Positions 40,746 through 49,769 of a stretch of 64,000 nt of DNA are shown one piece after another (within the stretch, counting starts at the first letter, position 1; each line of letters starts with the position of its first letter). Both the position numbers and the translations under genes were made by a program. Origin of the DNA: Rhizobium sp. CG5 (GTDB lineage: Bacteria > Pseudomonadota > Alphaproteobacteria > Rhizobiales > Rhizobiaceae). The stretch spans positions 1 to 64,000 of the forward strand of contig NZ_JABAEF010000014.1 of assembly GCF_023701945.1 (NCBI RefSeq), read 5' to 3'. The notes beneath the pieces were generated by a model. It searched no databases and was not told where the DNA came from. It saw only the letters and a list, made by a program, of their open reading frames with translations.

Positions 40746-43676
40746 ATGCCCGACAGCACTCTGTTTGAGCGCACCGAACTCGCCCGGCCCGCCGTCTCCC
40801 CCGAGCAGGCTGCAGAGATCCTGAAAGAGCATTACGGGCTTGAGGGCAACATTGTCGAGCTCGGCAGCCAGCAGGACCGCAATTACCGCATCGATACCGG
40901 CGCCGCCCGCTTCGTCCTGAAGATCTGCCGCGCCGAATATGCAACGGTCGAGCTGGAGGCTCAGAACGCCGCCATGCGCCATCTGCGCGCCATCGACGGC
41001 ATGGCCCGCGTGCCGGAACCGATCCAAGCCACAAACGGCGCCGATATCGTCGCGCTCGCGGTCGATGGCGAAAGCTACCAGGTCCGGCTGCTGTCCTATC
41101 TCGACGGCGAACCGCTGACCCGGCGCAAGCACCTGGCCGAGCCGACCGTTGCCGCCCTCGGCGATCTTGCCGGGCGCGTCGCACTTGGCCTCAAGGACTT
41201 TTCCCATGACGGGCTTGAGCGCGATCTGCAATGGGATCTGCGCCGCGCCGGCCCGGTGGCGCTGCGCCTGCTCGGCGCCGTGACCGACCGGCCGCTGCGC
41301 GACCAGATCGCCAAGGCGATGATCAGCGCCATGAAGCGGCTGCGACCCCTGACCCCTGACCTGACCGTGCAGGCCATCCATCAGGACATCACCGACGACA
41401 ATGTCGTCAGCCGACCCGATCCGTATGGACGCCCCATCCCCGATGGCGTGATCGATTTTGGCGACGTCATCTCCAGCTGGCTGGTCGCCGACCTCGCCGT
41501 CACCTGCGCCTCGCTGCTGCATCATGCTGATCATGATCCGTTTTTCATCCTGCCGGCGGTGCGGGCTTTTCATGCCGTCAGCCCGCTGAATGCAAGCGAG
41601 CTGCGGGCGCTTTGGCCGCTGATCGTGGCGCGTGCCGGTGTGCTGGTCGCCAGCAGCGAGCAACAGCGCGCCATCGATCCGGACAATGGCTATGTGATCG
41701 ACAACGCCGCCCACGAGAGAGAGATCTTCGAGGTCGCGACCTCGGTACCCTTCTCTTTGATGGAGACGGCGATCCTGCAGGCTGTGGGCGACACTGTCGA
41801 CATCGCCGCCGGCCTGCCGGACATCGGCCGCCTTTTGCCCGATATCGACCCAGACAGGATTCGCCTGACAGACCTGTCGACCCGCAGCTTCGATTTCATC
41901 CAGGACGAATGGTCCGATCCGGAGATCGACTGGAAACTGCTGGCCCAGGTGGCAACCGACACCGGCGTGGCCACCACCCGCTACGGCGAGTATCGGCTGT
42001 CCTATACCAAGCCGCTCTCCGCCCGCGCGCCGGCCAACTTCGCGCTGCATATCGACGCCTGCCTGCCGGCCGAAACCCTGGCGGTGGCACCGTTCGACGG
42101 CGTGCTGCAGATCACCGAACAGCACATCATCCTCCAGGGGGAAAACCTGGCGCTGCACATCCATGGCCTGGACTGCCCGATCGACGATGGCATGGAGATC
42201 CAAAGGGGCCAGGACCTCGGCCGTATCGCCGGCGCACCGGGCACGATCGGCGGCCTGCGGCTGCAATTCTGCCGGGACGACGATCTCGTGCCGCCGCTGT
42301 TTGCCCGACCCGGCCATGCCGAAGCCTGGCACCATCTCTGCCCCTCGCCGTCGGCGCTGTTAGGGTCGAATATCGATGCGCCACCGCTTGAAAGCGATAG
42401 ACTGCTTGACCGCCGGCACCGCAATTTCGCAGCACCGCAGAAAAACTATTATGCCCATCCGCCGCAGATCGAACGGGGCTGGAAGGAGCACCTGTTCGAC
42501 ACAACGGGCCGCGCCTATCTCGACATGGTCAACAACGTCACCATGGTCGGCCATGGCCATCCACGGCTGGCCCATGCCGCGGGCCACCAATGGTCGCTGC
42601 TCAACACCAATTCCCGCTTTCACTATGCCGCGGTGACCGAGTTTTCCGAACGACTTGCCAGCCTGGCGCCCGATGGCCTCGACACCGTTTTCCTGGTCAA
42701 CAGCGGCTCGGAGGCCGTCGACCTGGCCATCCGGCTGGCCTGGGCCGCGTCCGGCGCCCGCAACATGCTGAGCCTCTTGGAGGCCTATCACGGCTGGACG
42801 GTCGCCAGCGACGCCGTCTCCACCTCCATTGCCGACAATCCGCGGGCTCTGGAGACCCGGCCGGATTGGGTTCATCCGGTTCTATCGCCCAATACCTATC
42901 GCGGCCAGTACCGCGGTGAAGGTTCGACGGATGGCTATGTCGACGCCGTTGCCTCCACTTTGGCCAAGATCGATGCAGCCGGATCGGGCCTTGCCGGCAT
43001 CGTCTGCGAAAGCGTCTACGGCAATGCCGGCGGCATTCCCTTGCCGCCCGGCTACCTGCAACAGGTCTATGCCATGGTACGCGACCGCGGCGGGCTTTGT
43101 ATCGCCGACGAAGTTCAAGTCGGCTATGGGCGGCTTGGCCATCATTTCTGGGGTTTCGAAACACAAGGCGTCGTGCCGGACATCATCACCATTGCCAAGG
43201 GCATGGGAAACGGCCAGCCGCTCGGTGCGGTGATCACCCGAAGGGAGATCGCCGAGGCCTTCGAGAAGGAGGGTTATTTCTTCTCCTCCTCCGGCGGCAG
43301 CCCTGTCAGCTGCGTGGTCGGCATGACCGTTCTCGACATTATGCGCGACGAAGGCCTGCAGGAAAACGCCCGCATCATCGGCGATCATCTGAAGGGCCGG
43401 CTGGAAGCGCTCGGGGAGCGTTTCCCCCTTGTCGGCGCAGTGCACGGCATGGGGCTTTATCTCGGTCTGGAATTCGTCCGCGATCGCGACACGCTGGAGC
43501 CGGCAACGACCGAGACGGCCGCCATCTGCGACCGCCTGCTCGATCTCGGCGTCATCATGCAGCCGACCGGCGACCATCTGAACGTGCTGAAGATCAAGCC
43601 GCCGCTCTGCCTTGCCAAGGAAAGCGCCGACTTCTTTGCCGACATGCTGGAAAAGGTTCTCGCGGAAGGCTGGTAG
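40746..43676 (+). CDS. Kinase / M23-like / class III PLP phospho-lyase fusion
   Basis: A 976-residue fusion. Residues about 10-345 are an aminoglycoside-phosphotransferase-type kinase (His212, Asp214, Asn219 in HQDITDDN; metal Asp237 in DFGD). Residues about 385-540 resemble an M23/lysostaphin-like beta domain without a convincing zinc site. Residues about 545-976 are a class III PLP enzyme with Lys818 in TIAKGMGNGQPLG. In animals, hydroxylysine kinase has the first fold and phosphohydroxylysine or phosphoethanolamine phospho-lyases have the last, so the fusion probably phosphorylates an amino alcohol and then eliminates phosphate and ammonia. Neighbouring amaA/amaB-like genes favour hydroxylysine. 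An AAAGGAGAA ribosome binding site precedes the ATG. Confidence 0.8.
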   Translation: MPDSTLFERTELARPAVSPEQAAEILKEHYGLEGNIVELGSQQDRNYRIDTGAARFVLKICRAEYATVELEAQNAAMRHLRAIDGMARVPEPIQATNGADIVALAVDGESYQVRLLSYLDGEPLTRRKHLAEPTVAALGDLAGRVALGLKDFSHDGLERDLQWDLRRAGPVALRLLGAVTDRPLRDQIAKAMISAMKRLRPLTPDLTVQAIHQDITDDNVVSRPDPYGRPIPDGVIDFGDVISSWLVADLAVTCASLLHHADHDPFFILPAVRAFHAVSPLNASELRALWPLIVARAGVLVASSEQQRAIDPDNGYVIDNAAHEREIFEVATSVPFSLMETAILQAVGDTVDIAAGLPDIGRLLPDIDPDRIRLTDLSTRSFDFIQDEWSDPEIDWKLLAQVATDTGVATTRYGEYRLSYTKPLSARAPANFALHIDACLPAETLAVAPFDGVLQITEQHIILQGENLALHIHGLDCPIDDGMEIQRGQDLGRIAGAPGTIGGLRLQFCRDDDLVPPLFARPGHAEAWHHLCPSPSALLGSNIDAPPLESDRLLDRRHRNFAAPQKNYYAHPPQIERGWKEHLFDTTGRAYLDMVNNVTMVGHGHPRLAHAAGHQWSLLNTNSRFHYAAVTEFSERLASLAPDGLDTVFLVNSGSEAVDLAIRLAWAASGARNMLSLLEAYHGWTVASDAVSTSIADNPRALETRPDWVHPVLSPNTYRGQYRGEGSTDGYVDAVASTLAKIDAAGSGLAGIVCESVYGNAGGIPLPPGYLQQVYAMVRDRGGLCIADEVQVGYGRLGHHFWGFETQGVVPDIITIAKGMGNGQPLGAVITRREIAEAFEKEGYFFSSSGGSPVSCVVGMTVLDIMRDEGLQENARIIGDHLKGRLEALGERFPLVGAVHGMGLYLGLEFVRDRDTLEPATTETAAICDRLLDLGVIMQPTGDHLNVLKIKPPLCLAKESADFFADMLEKVLAEGW

Positions 43677-43686
43677 GTGCGGACGC

Positions 43687-43923
43687 CTAAAACGCCGTAA
43701 ACGTCATCGTCGTCAGCGAGCGGGCGATGCCGGGGATCGAGGCGATCTTCTCGTTGACGAACTTGCCGACATCCTCGTCTTCGGTCAGGTAGACCTTCAT
43801 CAGCAGGTCGTATTCGCCGCTGGTCGAATAGAGTTCGGAGACGATCTCCGCCTTGTAAATGGCGTCTGCGACCTCGTAGGTCTTGCCCGGGGCGCATTGC
43901 AGCTGGACGAATATCGGCTTCAT
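43687..43923 (-). CDS. Stand-alone Lrp/AsnC ligand-binding domain protein
   Basis: A 78-residue protein consisting only of the RAM (regulation of amino acid metabolism) domain of Lrp/AsnC regulators: PIFVQLQCAPGKTYEVADAI, then TSGEYDLLMKVY and a GIARSLTTMTF end. The DNA-binding half is absent. Such small proteins form ring-like oligomers and bind amino acids. The ATG at 43923 gives the normal length. It is convergent with the kinase/phospho-lyase gene and near a LysR gene, so it may sense an amino acid of this pathway. Confidence 0.85.
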   Translation of the reverse strand: MKPIFVQLQCAPGKTYEVADAIYKAEIVSELYSTSGEYDLLMKVYLTEDEDVGKFVNEKIASIPGIARSLTTMTFTAF

Positions 43924-44016
43924 GAGACAATCCTGCGTCGGTCGATGAGAGTGTGCCGCAAGGCTATGGCCGCGACCGGTGTTCGGCAAATCGCCGGCAC
44001 TATCCTCCAAATGCCC

Positions 44017-44955
44017 CTAGGCTTGCAAGCGGTGCGCCGGCAATTTATGGCAGCCGCTGTCCGTGGCCGCCTGCGCCTCGGCCGCGATCCATTCGCGAAA
44101 GGCGGCCAGCGGCGGATAGCTGGCCCGCTCCTTGGGGAAGGCCAGATAATAGCGCGCGCTGCTCTCGATCTCCCGGTCGATCGCTGCGACCAGTTCGCCG
44201 CGCTGCAGCTCCTCCTGGATCAGGAACACCGGCAAAAGCGCGACGCCAAGGCCGGCTTTGGCCGCCTGGGCAGCGGTCGCGAACTGATCGAACAGCATGC
44301 CGCTGACCGTCTCGAACGGCACGTCGTTCAGCGTCAGCCATTTTTCCCAGGCATCCGGCCGCGTCATCAGATGCAGAAGCGGCACCTTCAGCATGTCCTT
44401 CGGCTCGGCGAGGATATGACTTTCCTTGAAGGCCGGACTGCAGGCGGGAATGGTGGTCTCGTTCATCAAAAGCGTCAACTCGCCGCCCGGCCAGGACGGT
44501 TGCCCGAAATGGATCGCCGCATCGATCGTATCGAGCCGGAAATCGAATGGCACCAGGCGCGTCACCAGATTGATGGTGATACCCGGATTGGCTTTGAGGA
44601 AATTGCCGAGCCGCGGCGCCAGCCAGCGCGCCCCGAAGGTCGGCAGGATGGCGAGATTGAGCGTGCCGCCATGCGGATTGGCCCGCAGGTTGAGCGAAGC
44701 GCTGGAAATCCGCCTCAGCGCCTCGCGAATTTCGCGGGCATAGCCGTCGCCGGCAACGGTCAAACGAATGGTCTGGCGCTCACGCAGGAACAACTCGACG
44801 CCGAGCTGATCCTCCAGCGCCTTGATCTGCCGGCTGACCGCACTCTGGGTCAGATCCAGCTCGCGGGCCGCCGCTGTTACGCTTCCGGTGCGGGCCGCCG
44901 CCTCGAAAGCGGCGAGCAGTGACAGGGAGGGAAGGAAACGGCGGGCCTGCAGCAT
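44017..44955 (-). CDS. LysR-family regulator, GcvA-like
   Basis: A 312-residue LysR regulator with the winged helix at about 8-66 (FEAAARTGSVTAAARELDLTQSAVSRQIKALE) [shown in part] and a periplasmic-binding-like sensor domain. The tone of the sequence (LPTFGARWLAPRL, FGQPSWPG) is that of the GcvA/AmpR subgroup. It is divergent from the amaA-like gene, and a TTGAGA...TCTCAA repeat lies in the shared gap, so it probably controls the flavoprotein and dehydrogenase genes. Confidence 0.88.
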   Translation of the reverse strand: MLQARRFLPSLSLLAAFEAAARTGSVTAAARELDLTQSAVSRQIKALEDQLGVELFLRERQTIRLTVAGDGYAREIREALRRISSASLNLRANPHGGTLNLAILPTFGARWLAPRLGNFLKANPGITINLVTRLVPFDFRLDTIDAAIHFGQPSWPGGELTLLMNETTIPACSPAFKESHILAEPKDMLKVPLLHLMTRPDAWEKWLTLNDVPFETVSGMLFDQFATAAQAAKAGLGVALLPVFLIQEELQRGELVAAIDREIESSARYYLAFPKERASYPPLAAFREWIAAEAQAATDSGCHKLPAHRLQA

Positions 44956-44985
44956 GGGGATATTATGCCTTGATGGAATGAACTC

Positions 44986-45010
44986 TTGAGAAATTATCGT
45001 TATATCTCAA
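44986..45010. promoter_or_regulatory. Inverted repeat, candidate LysR operator
   Basis: TTGAGA (44986-44991) and TCTCAA (45005-45010) are perfect arms around a 13-base A/T-rich spacer in the gap between the LysR gene and the amaA-like gene. It contains the T-N11-A geometry typical of LysR sites. Confidence 0.5.
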
Positions 45011-45177
45011 AAAAATCCTCACCTAATTATGGCCGACTGTATATTTTGGAATGACACCGGGCAAACGGGCGGCACAGCGCGACGGCAAGACATCTGCCGT
45101 TTCTTCCGCCGCCCCGTCCAGACATTCCCTTTCCCGGCGCGCCACCCCGTGCACCGCAGAGCCGATGGAGAAGCCCC

Positions 45178-46461
45178 ATGCTGAACGATCCCCGCTCCCA
45201 CGGCCTTTGGGAAAAGACGGCGCCTCAGCCTCCGGCAACGGTGCCGCTTGCCGGCGATGCCAAGGCGGATGTGGTGATTGTCGGCGGCGGCTATACCGGC
45301 ATTTCGGCAGCGCTGCATCTGGCCAGCGCCGGCAGTCGCGTCATTCTGCTGGAAGCCAAGGAGATCGGCTTTGGCGGCGCCGGCCGCAATGTCGGCCTGA
45401 TCAATGCCGGCATGTGGGTCATGCCCGACGATCTGCCGGGCGAACTCGGTCCGGTACATGGCGAAAGACTGCTCGATTTGCTCGGCAACGGGCCTGGTGT
45501 GGTCATGGACCTCATCGAGACCCATGAGATTGCCTGCGAGCTGCAGAAAGCCGGCACCCTGCATTGCGCGGTGGGCCCTGCCGGGCTCAAGGAAATCGAG
45601 GACCGCGCCGCCCAGTGGCAGAAGCGCGGCGCACCGGTTGAAGTCCTGTCCGCCGCCGAGACCGCATCGCGTATCGGCACCGAGGGCTATCGCGGCGCGC
45701 TGCTCGACCGGCGGGCCGGCACCCTGCAGCCGCTCGCCTATGTACGCGGCCTCGCCCATGCCGCCGTCAAGGCCGGCGCCATCCTGCATACCGGAAGCGA
45801 GGTGACCGCGACCGAGCGCCAGGGCACCGGCTGGCGGGTCACGACCGATCGCGGCAGCGTATCCGCCGACTGGATCGTGGTTGCCACGGATGCCTACAGC
45901 ACCGGCCCCTGGGAGCAGGTTCGCACCGAACAGGTCCACCTGCCCTATTTCAATCTTGCGACCAGACCGCTCGGCGACAACCTTCGCCGCACCATCCTGC
46001 CCGGCAACGAAGGCTGCTGGGACACCAAGGAAGTGCTCTCCTCCTTCCGCATGGACCAGGCCGGCCGGCTGGTGTTCGGCAGTGTCGGCGCGCTTCGCGG
46101 CACCGGCACGGGCATTCACAAGGCCTGGGCCCGCCGCAGTCTGAAGCACCTCTTCCCGCAACTCGGCGACGTCGAGTTCGAAAGCGAGTGGTATGGCCAG
46201 ATCGGCATGACGACCAATGCCCTGCCGCGCTTCCATAAATTCGCAGCCAATGTCGTCGGCTTTTCCGGCTATAACGGTCGCGGCATTGCGCCGGGAACCG
46301 TGTTCGGCAAGGTTCTGGCCAGACATATCCTCGGCGAACTGCCGGAAAGCGAACTGCCGCTGCCGCTTACCGATCCGCGCGATCCACCCTTCCGTACCCT
46401 CAAGGAGACATGGTACGAAGCCGGCGCGCAGCTTGCCCATTTTGCCGGAGCCCGCGCCTGA
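45178..46461 (+). CDS. amaA: FAD-dependent oxidoreductase, L-pipecolate-oxidase-like
   Basis: A 427-residue DAO-type flavoprotein. The FAD-binding GGGYTG (36-41) follows a beta strand (DVVIVGG), and ATDAYSTGPW and NVVGFSGYNGRGIAPG are typical C-terminal elements. It resembles AmaA-type L-pipecolate oxidases and gamma-glutamylputrescine-oxidase relatives. The pairing with an ALDH7-type dehydrogenase downstream favours oxidation of pipecolate to piperideine-6-carboxylate, which opens to 2-aminoadipate semialdehyde. ATG 45178 has GGAG eight bases upstream. The symbol is by analogy with Pseudomonas. Confidence 0.7.
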   Translation: MLNDPRSHGLWEKTAPQPPATVPLAGDAKADVVIVGGGYTGISAALHLASAGSRVILLEAKEIGFGGAGRNVGLINAGMWVMPDDLPGELGPVHGERLLDLLGNGPGVVMDLIETHEIACELQKAGTLHCAVGPAGLKEIEDRAAQWQKRGAPVEVLSAAETASRIGTEGYRGALLDRRAGTLQPLAYVRGLAHAAVKAGAILHTGSEVTATERQGTGWRVTTDRGSVSADWIVVATDAYSTGPWEQVRTEQVHLPYFNLATRPLGDNLRRTILPGNEGCWDTKEVLSSFRMDQAGRLVFGSVGALRGTGTGIHKAWARRSLKHLFPQLGDVEFESEWYGQIGMTTNALPRFHKFAANVVGFSGYNGRGIAPGTVFGKVLARHILGELPESELPLPLTDPRDPPFRTLKETWYEAGAQLAHFAGARA

Positions 46462-46529
46462 CCGTGAAGGCGAATGGGGCGACCGGCCCGACCTGCAACG
46501 AGATGACACGTCCAAAGAAGGAAACACCC

Positions 46530-48071
46530 ATGAGCCTTGCTCCACTCGATCTCGCCGCTGATGTGCGCGCCATTATGGCCGATCTCGGCGTTTCCGCCGA
46601 CCAGCTTACCGGCGGCACGCTGGCCGTCCAGTCGCCGATCAGCGGCACGGCCTTGGCGCAGGTCAGGGAAATCGACGCTGCAGCCACCGCTGCCGCCATC
46701 GAATCCTCCCACCAGGCCTTCCAGGAATGGCGTCTGGTTCCCGGCCCCAAGCGCGGTGAACTGATCCGCCTGCTGGGTGAGGAACTGCGCACGGCCAAGC
46801 AGGCGCTCGGCCGCCTGGTATCGATCGAAGTCGGCAAGATCGTTTCCGAAGGCCTCGGCGAAGTGCAGGAAATGATCGACATCTGCGATTTCGCGGTCGG
46901 CCTGTCCCGCCAGCTCTACGGCCTGACGATCGCCACCGAGCGCTCGGAACACCGGATGATGGAAACCTGGCATCCGCTCGGCGCCGTCGGCATCATCTCG
47001 GCCTTCAATTTCCCGGTCGCCGTCTGGTCCTGGAATGCCGCACTGGCGCTGGTCTGCGGCAACTCGATCGTCTGGAAGCCATCGGAAAAGACGCCCCTGA
47101 CGGCGATCGCCACCCACGCGATCTTCGAAAAGGCCCTGAAGCGCTTCGTCGCCGAAGGCGGCACGGCTCCGGCCAATCTCTCGACCCTGCTGATCGGCGG
47201 ACGCGAGATCGGCGAGGTGATGGTCGACCATCAAAAAATCGCCCTCGTCTCGGCCACCGGCTCGACGGCCATGGGCCGCAAGGTCGGCCCGCGGCTCGCC
47301 GCCCGCTTTGCCCGCTCGATCCTCGAACTCGGCGGCAACAATGCAGCCATCGTGGCCCCGACCGCCGATCTCGACCTGACGCTGCGCGGCGTCGCCTTTG
47401 CAGCCATGGGCACGGCAGGCCAGCGCTGCACGTCGCTGCGCCGCCTGTTCGTGCATGAAAGCGTCTATGACAAGCTCGTGCCCCGCCTGATCCAAGCCTA
47501 TGGCTCGGTCTCCGTCGGCAATCCGCTCGAAAGCACGACGCTGGTCGGCCCGCTGATCGACAAGGCCTCGTTCGAGCGCATGCAGACCGCCCTTGACGCC
47601 GCCAAGGCGGCCGGTGGCAAGGTCTCCGGTGGCGAGCGGCTGCTGCAGAACGAAGCGGCAGACGCCTATTATGTCCGGCCGGCCATTGTCGAAATGCCGG
47701 AACAATCCGGCCCGATGAAGGACGAGACGTTCGCGCCGATCCTCTATGTCGTCAAATATGCCGAATTCGACGACGCGCTGGAGATGAACAACGACGTGCC
47801 GCAGGGCCTGTCGTCATCGATCTTCACCAACAACATGCAGGAGGCCGAGACCTTCACCTCGGCGCGCGGTTCCGATTGCGGCATTGCCAATGTCAATATC
47901 GGCCCGTCGGGTGCCGAAATCGGCGGCGCCTTCGGTGGCGAGAAGGAAACCGGCGGCGGACGCGAGTCCGGCTCGGATGCGTGGAGGGCCTATATGCGCC
48001 GCGCCACCAACACCATCAACTACGGCAAGACCCTGCCGCTCGCCCAGGGCGTCAAGTTCGACGTCGGCTGA
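46530..48071 (+). CDS. amaB: 2-aminoadipate-6-semialdehyde dehydrogenase, ALDH7-type
   Basis: A 513-residue aldehyde dehydrogenase close in character to the ALDH7/antiquitin group, which oxidises 2-aminoadipate semialdehyde to 2-aminoadipate. Catalytic Cys300 is in GTAGQRCTSLRR and Glu266 in SILELGGNNAAIV. The ALDH7-like INIGPSGAEIGGAFGGEK region (here NVNIGPSGAEIGG) is present. The ATG at 46530 has AAGAAGGAAA upstream; the longer open frame overlaps the flavoprotein gene. It probably shares a transcript with amaA and is followed by a terminator. Confidence 0.8.
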   Translation: MSLAPLDLAADVRAIMADLGVSADQLTGGTLAVQSPISGTALAQVREIDAAATAAAIESSHQAFQEWRLVPGPKRGELIRLLGEELRTAKQALGRLVSIEVGKIVSEGLGEVQEMIDICDFAVGLSRQLYGLTIATERSEHRMMETWHPLGAVGIISAFNFPVAVWSWNAALALVCGNSIVWKPSEKTPLTAIATHAIFEKALKRFVAEGGTAPANLSTLLIGGREIGEVMVDHQKIALVSATGSTAMGRKVGPRLAARFARSILELGGNNAAIVAPTADLDLTLRGVAFAAMGTAGQRCTSLRRLFVHESVYDKLVPRLIQAYGSVSVGNPLESTTLVGPLIDKASFERMQTALDAAKAAGGKVSGGERLLQNEAADAYYVRPAIVEMPEQSGPMKDETFAPILYVVKYAEFDDALEMNNDVPQGLSSSIFTNNMQEAETFTSARGSDCGIANVNIGPSGAEIGGAFGGEKETGGGRESGSDAWRAYMRRATNTINYGKTLPLAQGVKFDVG

Positions 48072-48097
48072 TCGCATCTGCCAAAGCCAAGCATTCA

Positions 48098-48137
48098 AAG
48101 CCGCGTTGCGCCTGAAAAGGCCGGCGCGGCTTTTTTC
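48098..48137 (+). terminator. Terminator of the amaA-amaB transcript
   Basis: AGCCGCG (48099-48105) pairs with CGCGGCT (48125-48131), and six T follow. It lies 27 bases after the dehydrogenase stop. Confidence 0.75.
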
Positions 48138-48242
48138 ATGGTCAGACGCGGCATGATGGCACCCATCCTAAGGTCGGCTGGTCTTGGCCGGCGAAATCGG
48201 CCAAGGTGCAGGCACGACGACCACAGCACGCCTGAGGCACGC

Positions 48243-49769
48243 ATGGACATACAGGACCAAACGGCCGCCATCGCCTTCCTGAGCGACGCAAAAAGCTATG
48301 GGCAGACGGGCAAGGTCAAGATCATCGAGACCCATATCTCGCTGGTCTTCCTCATCGAGGCCCGCGCCTTCAAGCTGAAACGCGCCGTCAAGCTGCCCTA
48401 TGTGGACTTCTCGACCTATGACCTGCGCCTGGCCTTCTGCGAACGCGAGATCGAACTCAATCGCCGCGCCGCGCCCGATCTCTATCTCGGCGTCCGCCGC
48501 ATCACCCGCGAGGCCGATGGTCGGCTGGCCTTCGACGGATCCGGCGAACCGGTCGATGCCGTGGTGGAAATGGAGCGGTTCCGCCAGCATAACCTGTTCG
48601 ATCGCATGGCGACCGAAGGCAAGCTCACCAAGCCGTTGATGGAGGAAACGGCGGTGATGATCACCGAATTTCATGCCAAAGCGCCCGTCATGCATGGCGT
48701 GAGCGGATCGGCCAACATGGCCGGCGTTCTCGACATCAACGAAGGCGGCTTTGCCACCAGTGAGGTCTTTGCCAAACCGGATGTGACGGCCCTCACCGCA
48801 GCGTTCCGGCAGGCCTGGACGACCCATGTCGAGGCCATGGACAGCCGCGAGACCGCGGGCAAGGTGCGCCTCTGCCATGGCGATCTGCATCTGCGCAATA
48901 TCTACATGACGGCGTCGGGTCCACGTCTGTTCGACTGCATCGACTTCAATGACCAGATCGCCACGATCGACACCCTCTATGACCTGGCTTTCCTGCTGAT
49001 GGATCTCTGGCATCGCGGCTTTCCGCAATTTGCCAACACGGTCGTCAACCGCTACCTCGATGTCACCGGCGACGACGATGGCTTTACCCTTCTGCCCTTC
49101 TTCATGGCCGTCAGAGCCGCCGTGCGCGCCCATGTCACCGGAACCCAGATCGCCGAAATCGGCGACGGCTCCGGCGACCTGACGGCCAGCGCCACCTCCT
49201 ATTTCGACTTCGCGCGGGAGCTATTGAAGCCCGCAAAGCCGCGCCTGGTGGTGATCGGCGGCTTCAGCGGTTCGGGAAAATCGACATTGGCCGAGGCCCT
49301 GGCACCCCATATCGGCGGCCCGCCCGGAGCCCGGATGCTGGAAAGCGACCGCATCCGCAAGGCGATGTTCGACCGGCCGCCAAGCGAACCGCTACCGCCG
49401 GAGGCCTATGCGCCTGACGTCTCGGCCAAAGTCTACGATAGCCTGTGCCGCAAGGCCGACAGCATCCTGGCCCGCAACGGCACGGTGATCGTCAACGCCG
49501 TGTTCGACCGTGCAGCAGACCGCGCCGCCATGGAAGCGGTTGCCAAAAACCTCGGCGTGCCGTTTACCGGGATCTGGCTGGAAGCCGATGCGGGCGTGCT
49601 CAAGGGCCGCGTCATCGCCCGGCCGAAAGGACCGTCCGACGCGACGCCCGAGATTCTGGAACGGCAGCTGGCAAAATCGACCGGCCCCATAGACTGGCAC
49701 CACATCTCGGCGGCCGGAACGCCGCTCGAAGTGTTTCTGCGAACAAAACAGCTTCTGGCAAGCCTCTAG
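48243..49769 (+). CDS. APH-like kinase fused to a P-loop kinase
   Basis: A 508-residue two-domain protein. The N-terminal half is an aminoglycoside-phosphotransferase-like fold with catalytic HGDLHLRN (212-219) and DFND (234-237). The C-terminal half is a P-loop kinase with Walker A GGFSGSGKST (339-348) and ARNGTVIVNAVFDRAADR. This fusion is widespread in proteobacteria but its substrate is not established. ATG 48243 is used because upstream sequence is not conserved-looking. It overlaps the tonB stop by four bases convergently. Confidence 0.75.
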   Translation: MDIQDQTAAIAFLSDAKSYGQTGKVKIIETHISLVFLIEARAFKLKRAVKLPYVDFSTYDLRLAFCEREIELNRRAAPDLYLGVRRITREADGRLAFDGSGEPVDAVVEMERFRQHNLFDRMATEGKLTKPLMEETAVMITEFHAKAPVMHGVSGSANMAGVLDINEGGFATSEVFAKPDVTALTAAFRQAWTTHVEAMDSRETAGKVRLCHGDLHLRNIYMTASGPRLFDCIDFNDQIATIDTLYDLAFLLMDLWHRGFPQFANTVVNRYLDVTGDDDGFTLLPFFMAVRAAVRAHVTGTQIAEIGDGSGDLTASATSYFDFARELLKPAKPRLVVIGGFSGSGKSTLAEALAPHIGGPPGARMLESDRIRKAMFDRPPSEPLPPEAYAPDVSAKVYDSLCRKADSILARNGTVIVNAVFDRAADRAAMEAVAKNLGVPFTGIWLEADAGVLKGRVIARPKGPSDATPEILERQLAKSTGPIDWHHISAAGTPLEVFLRTKQLLASL

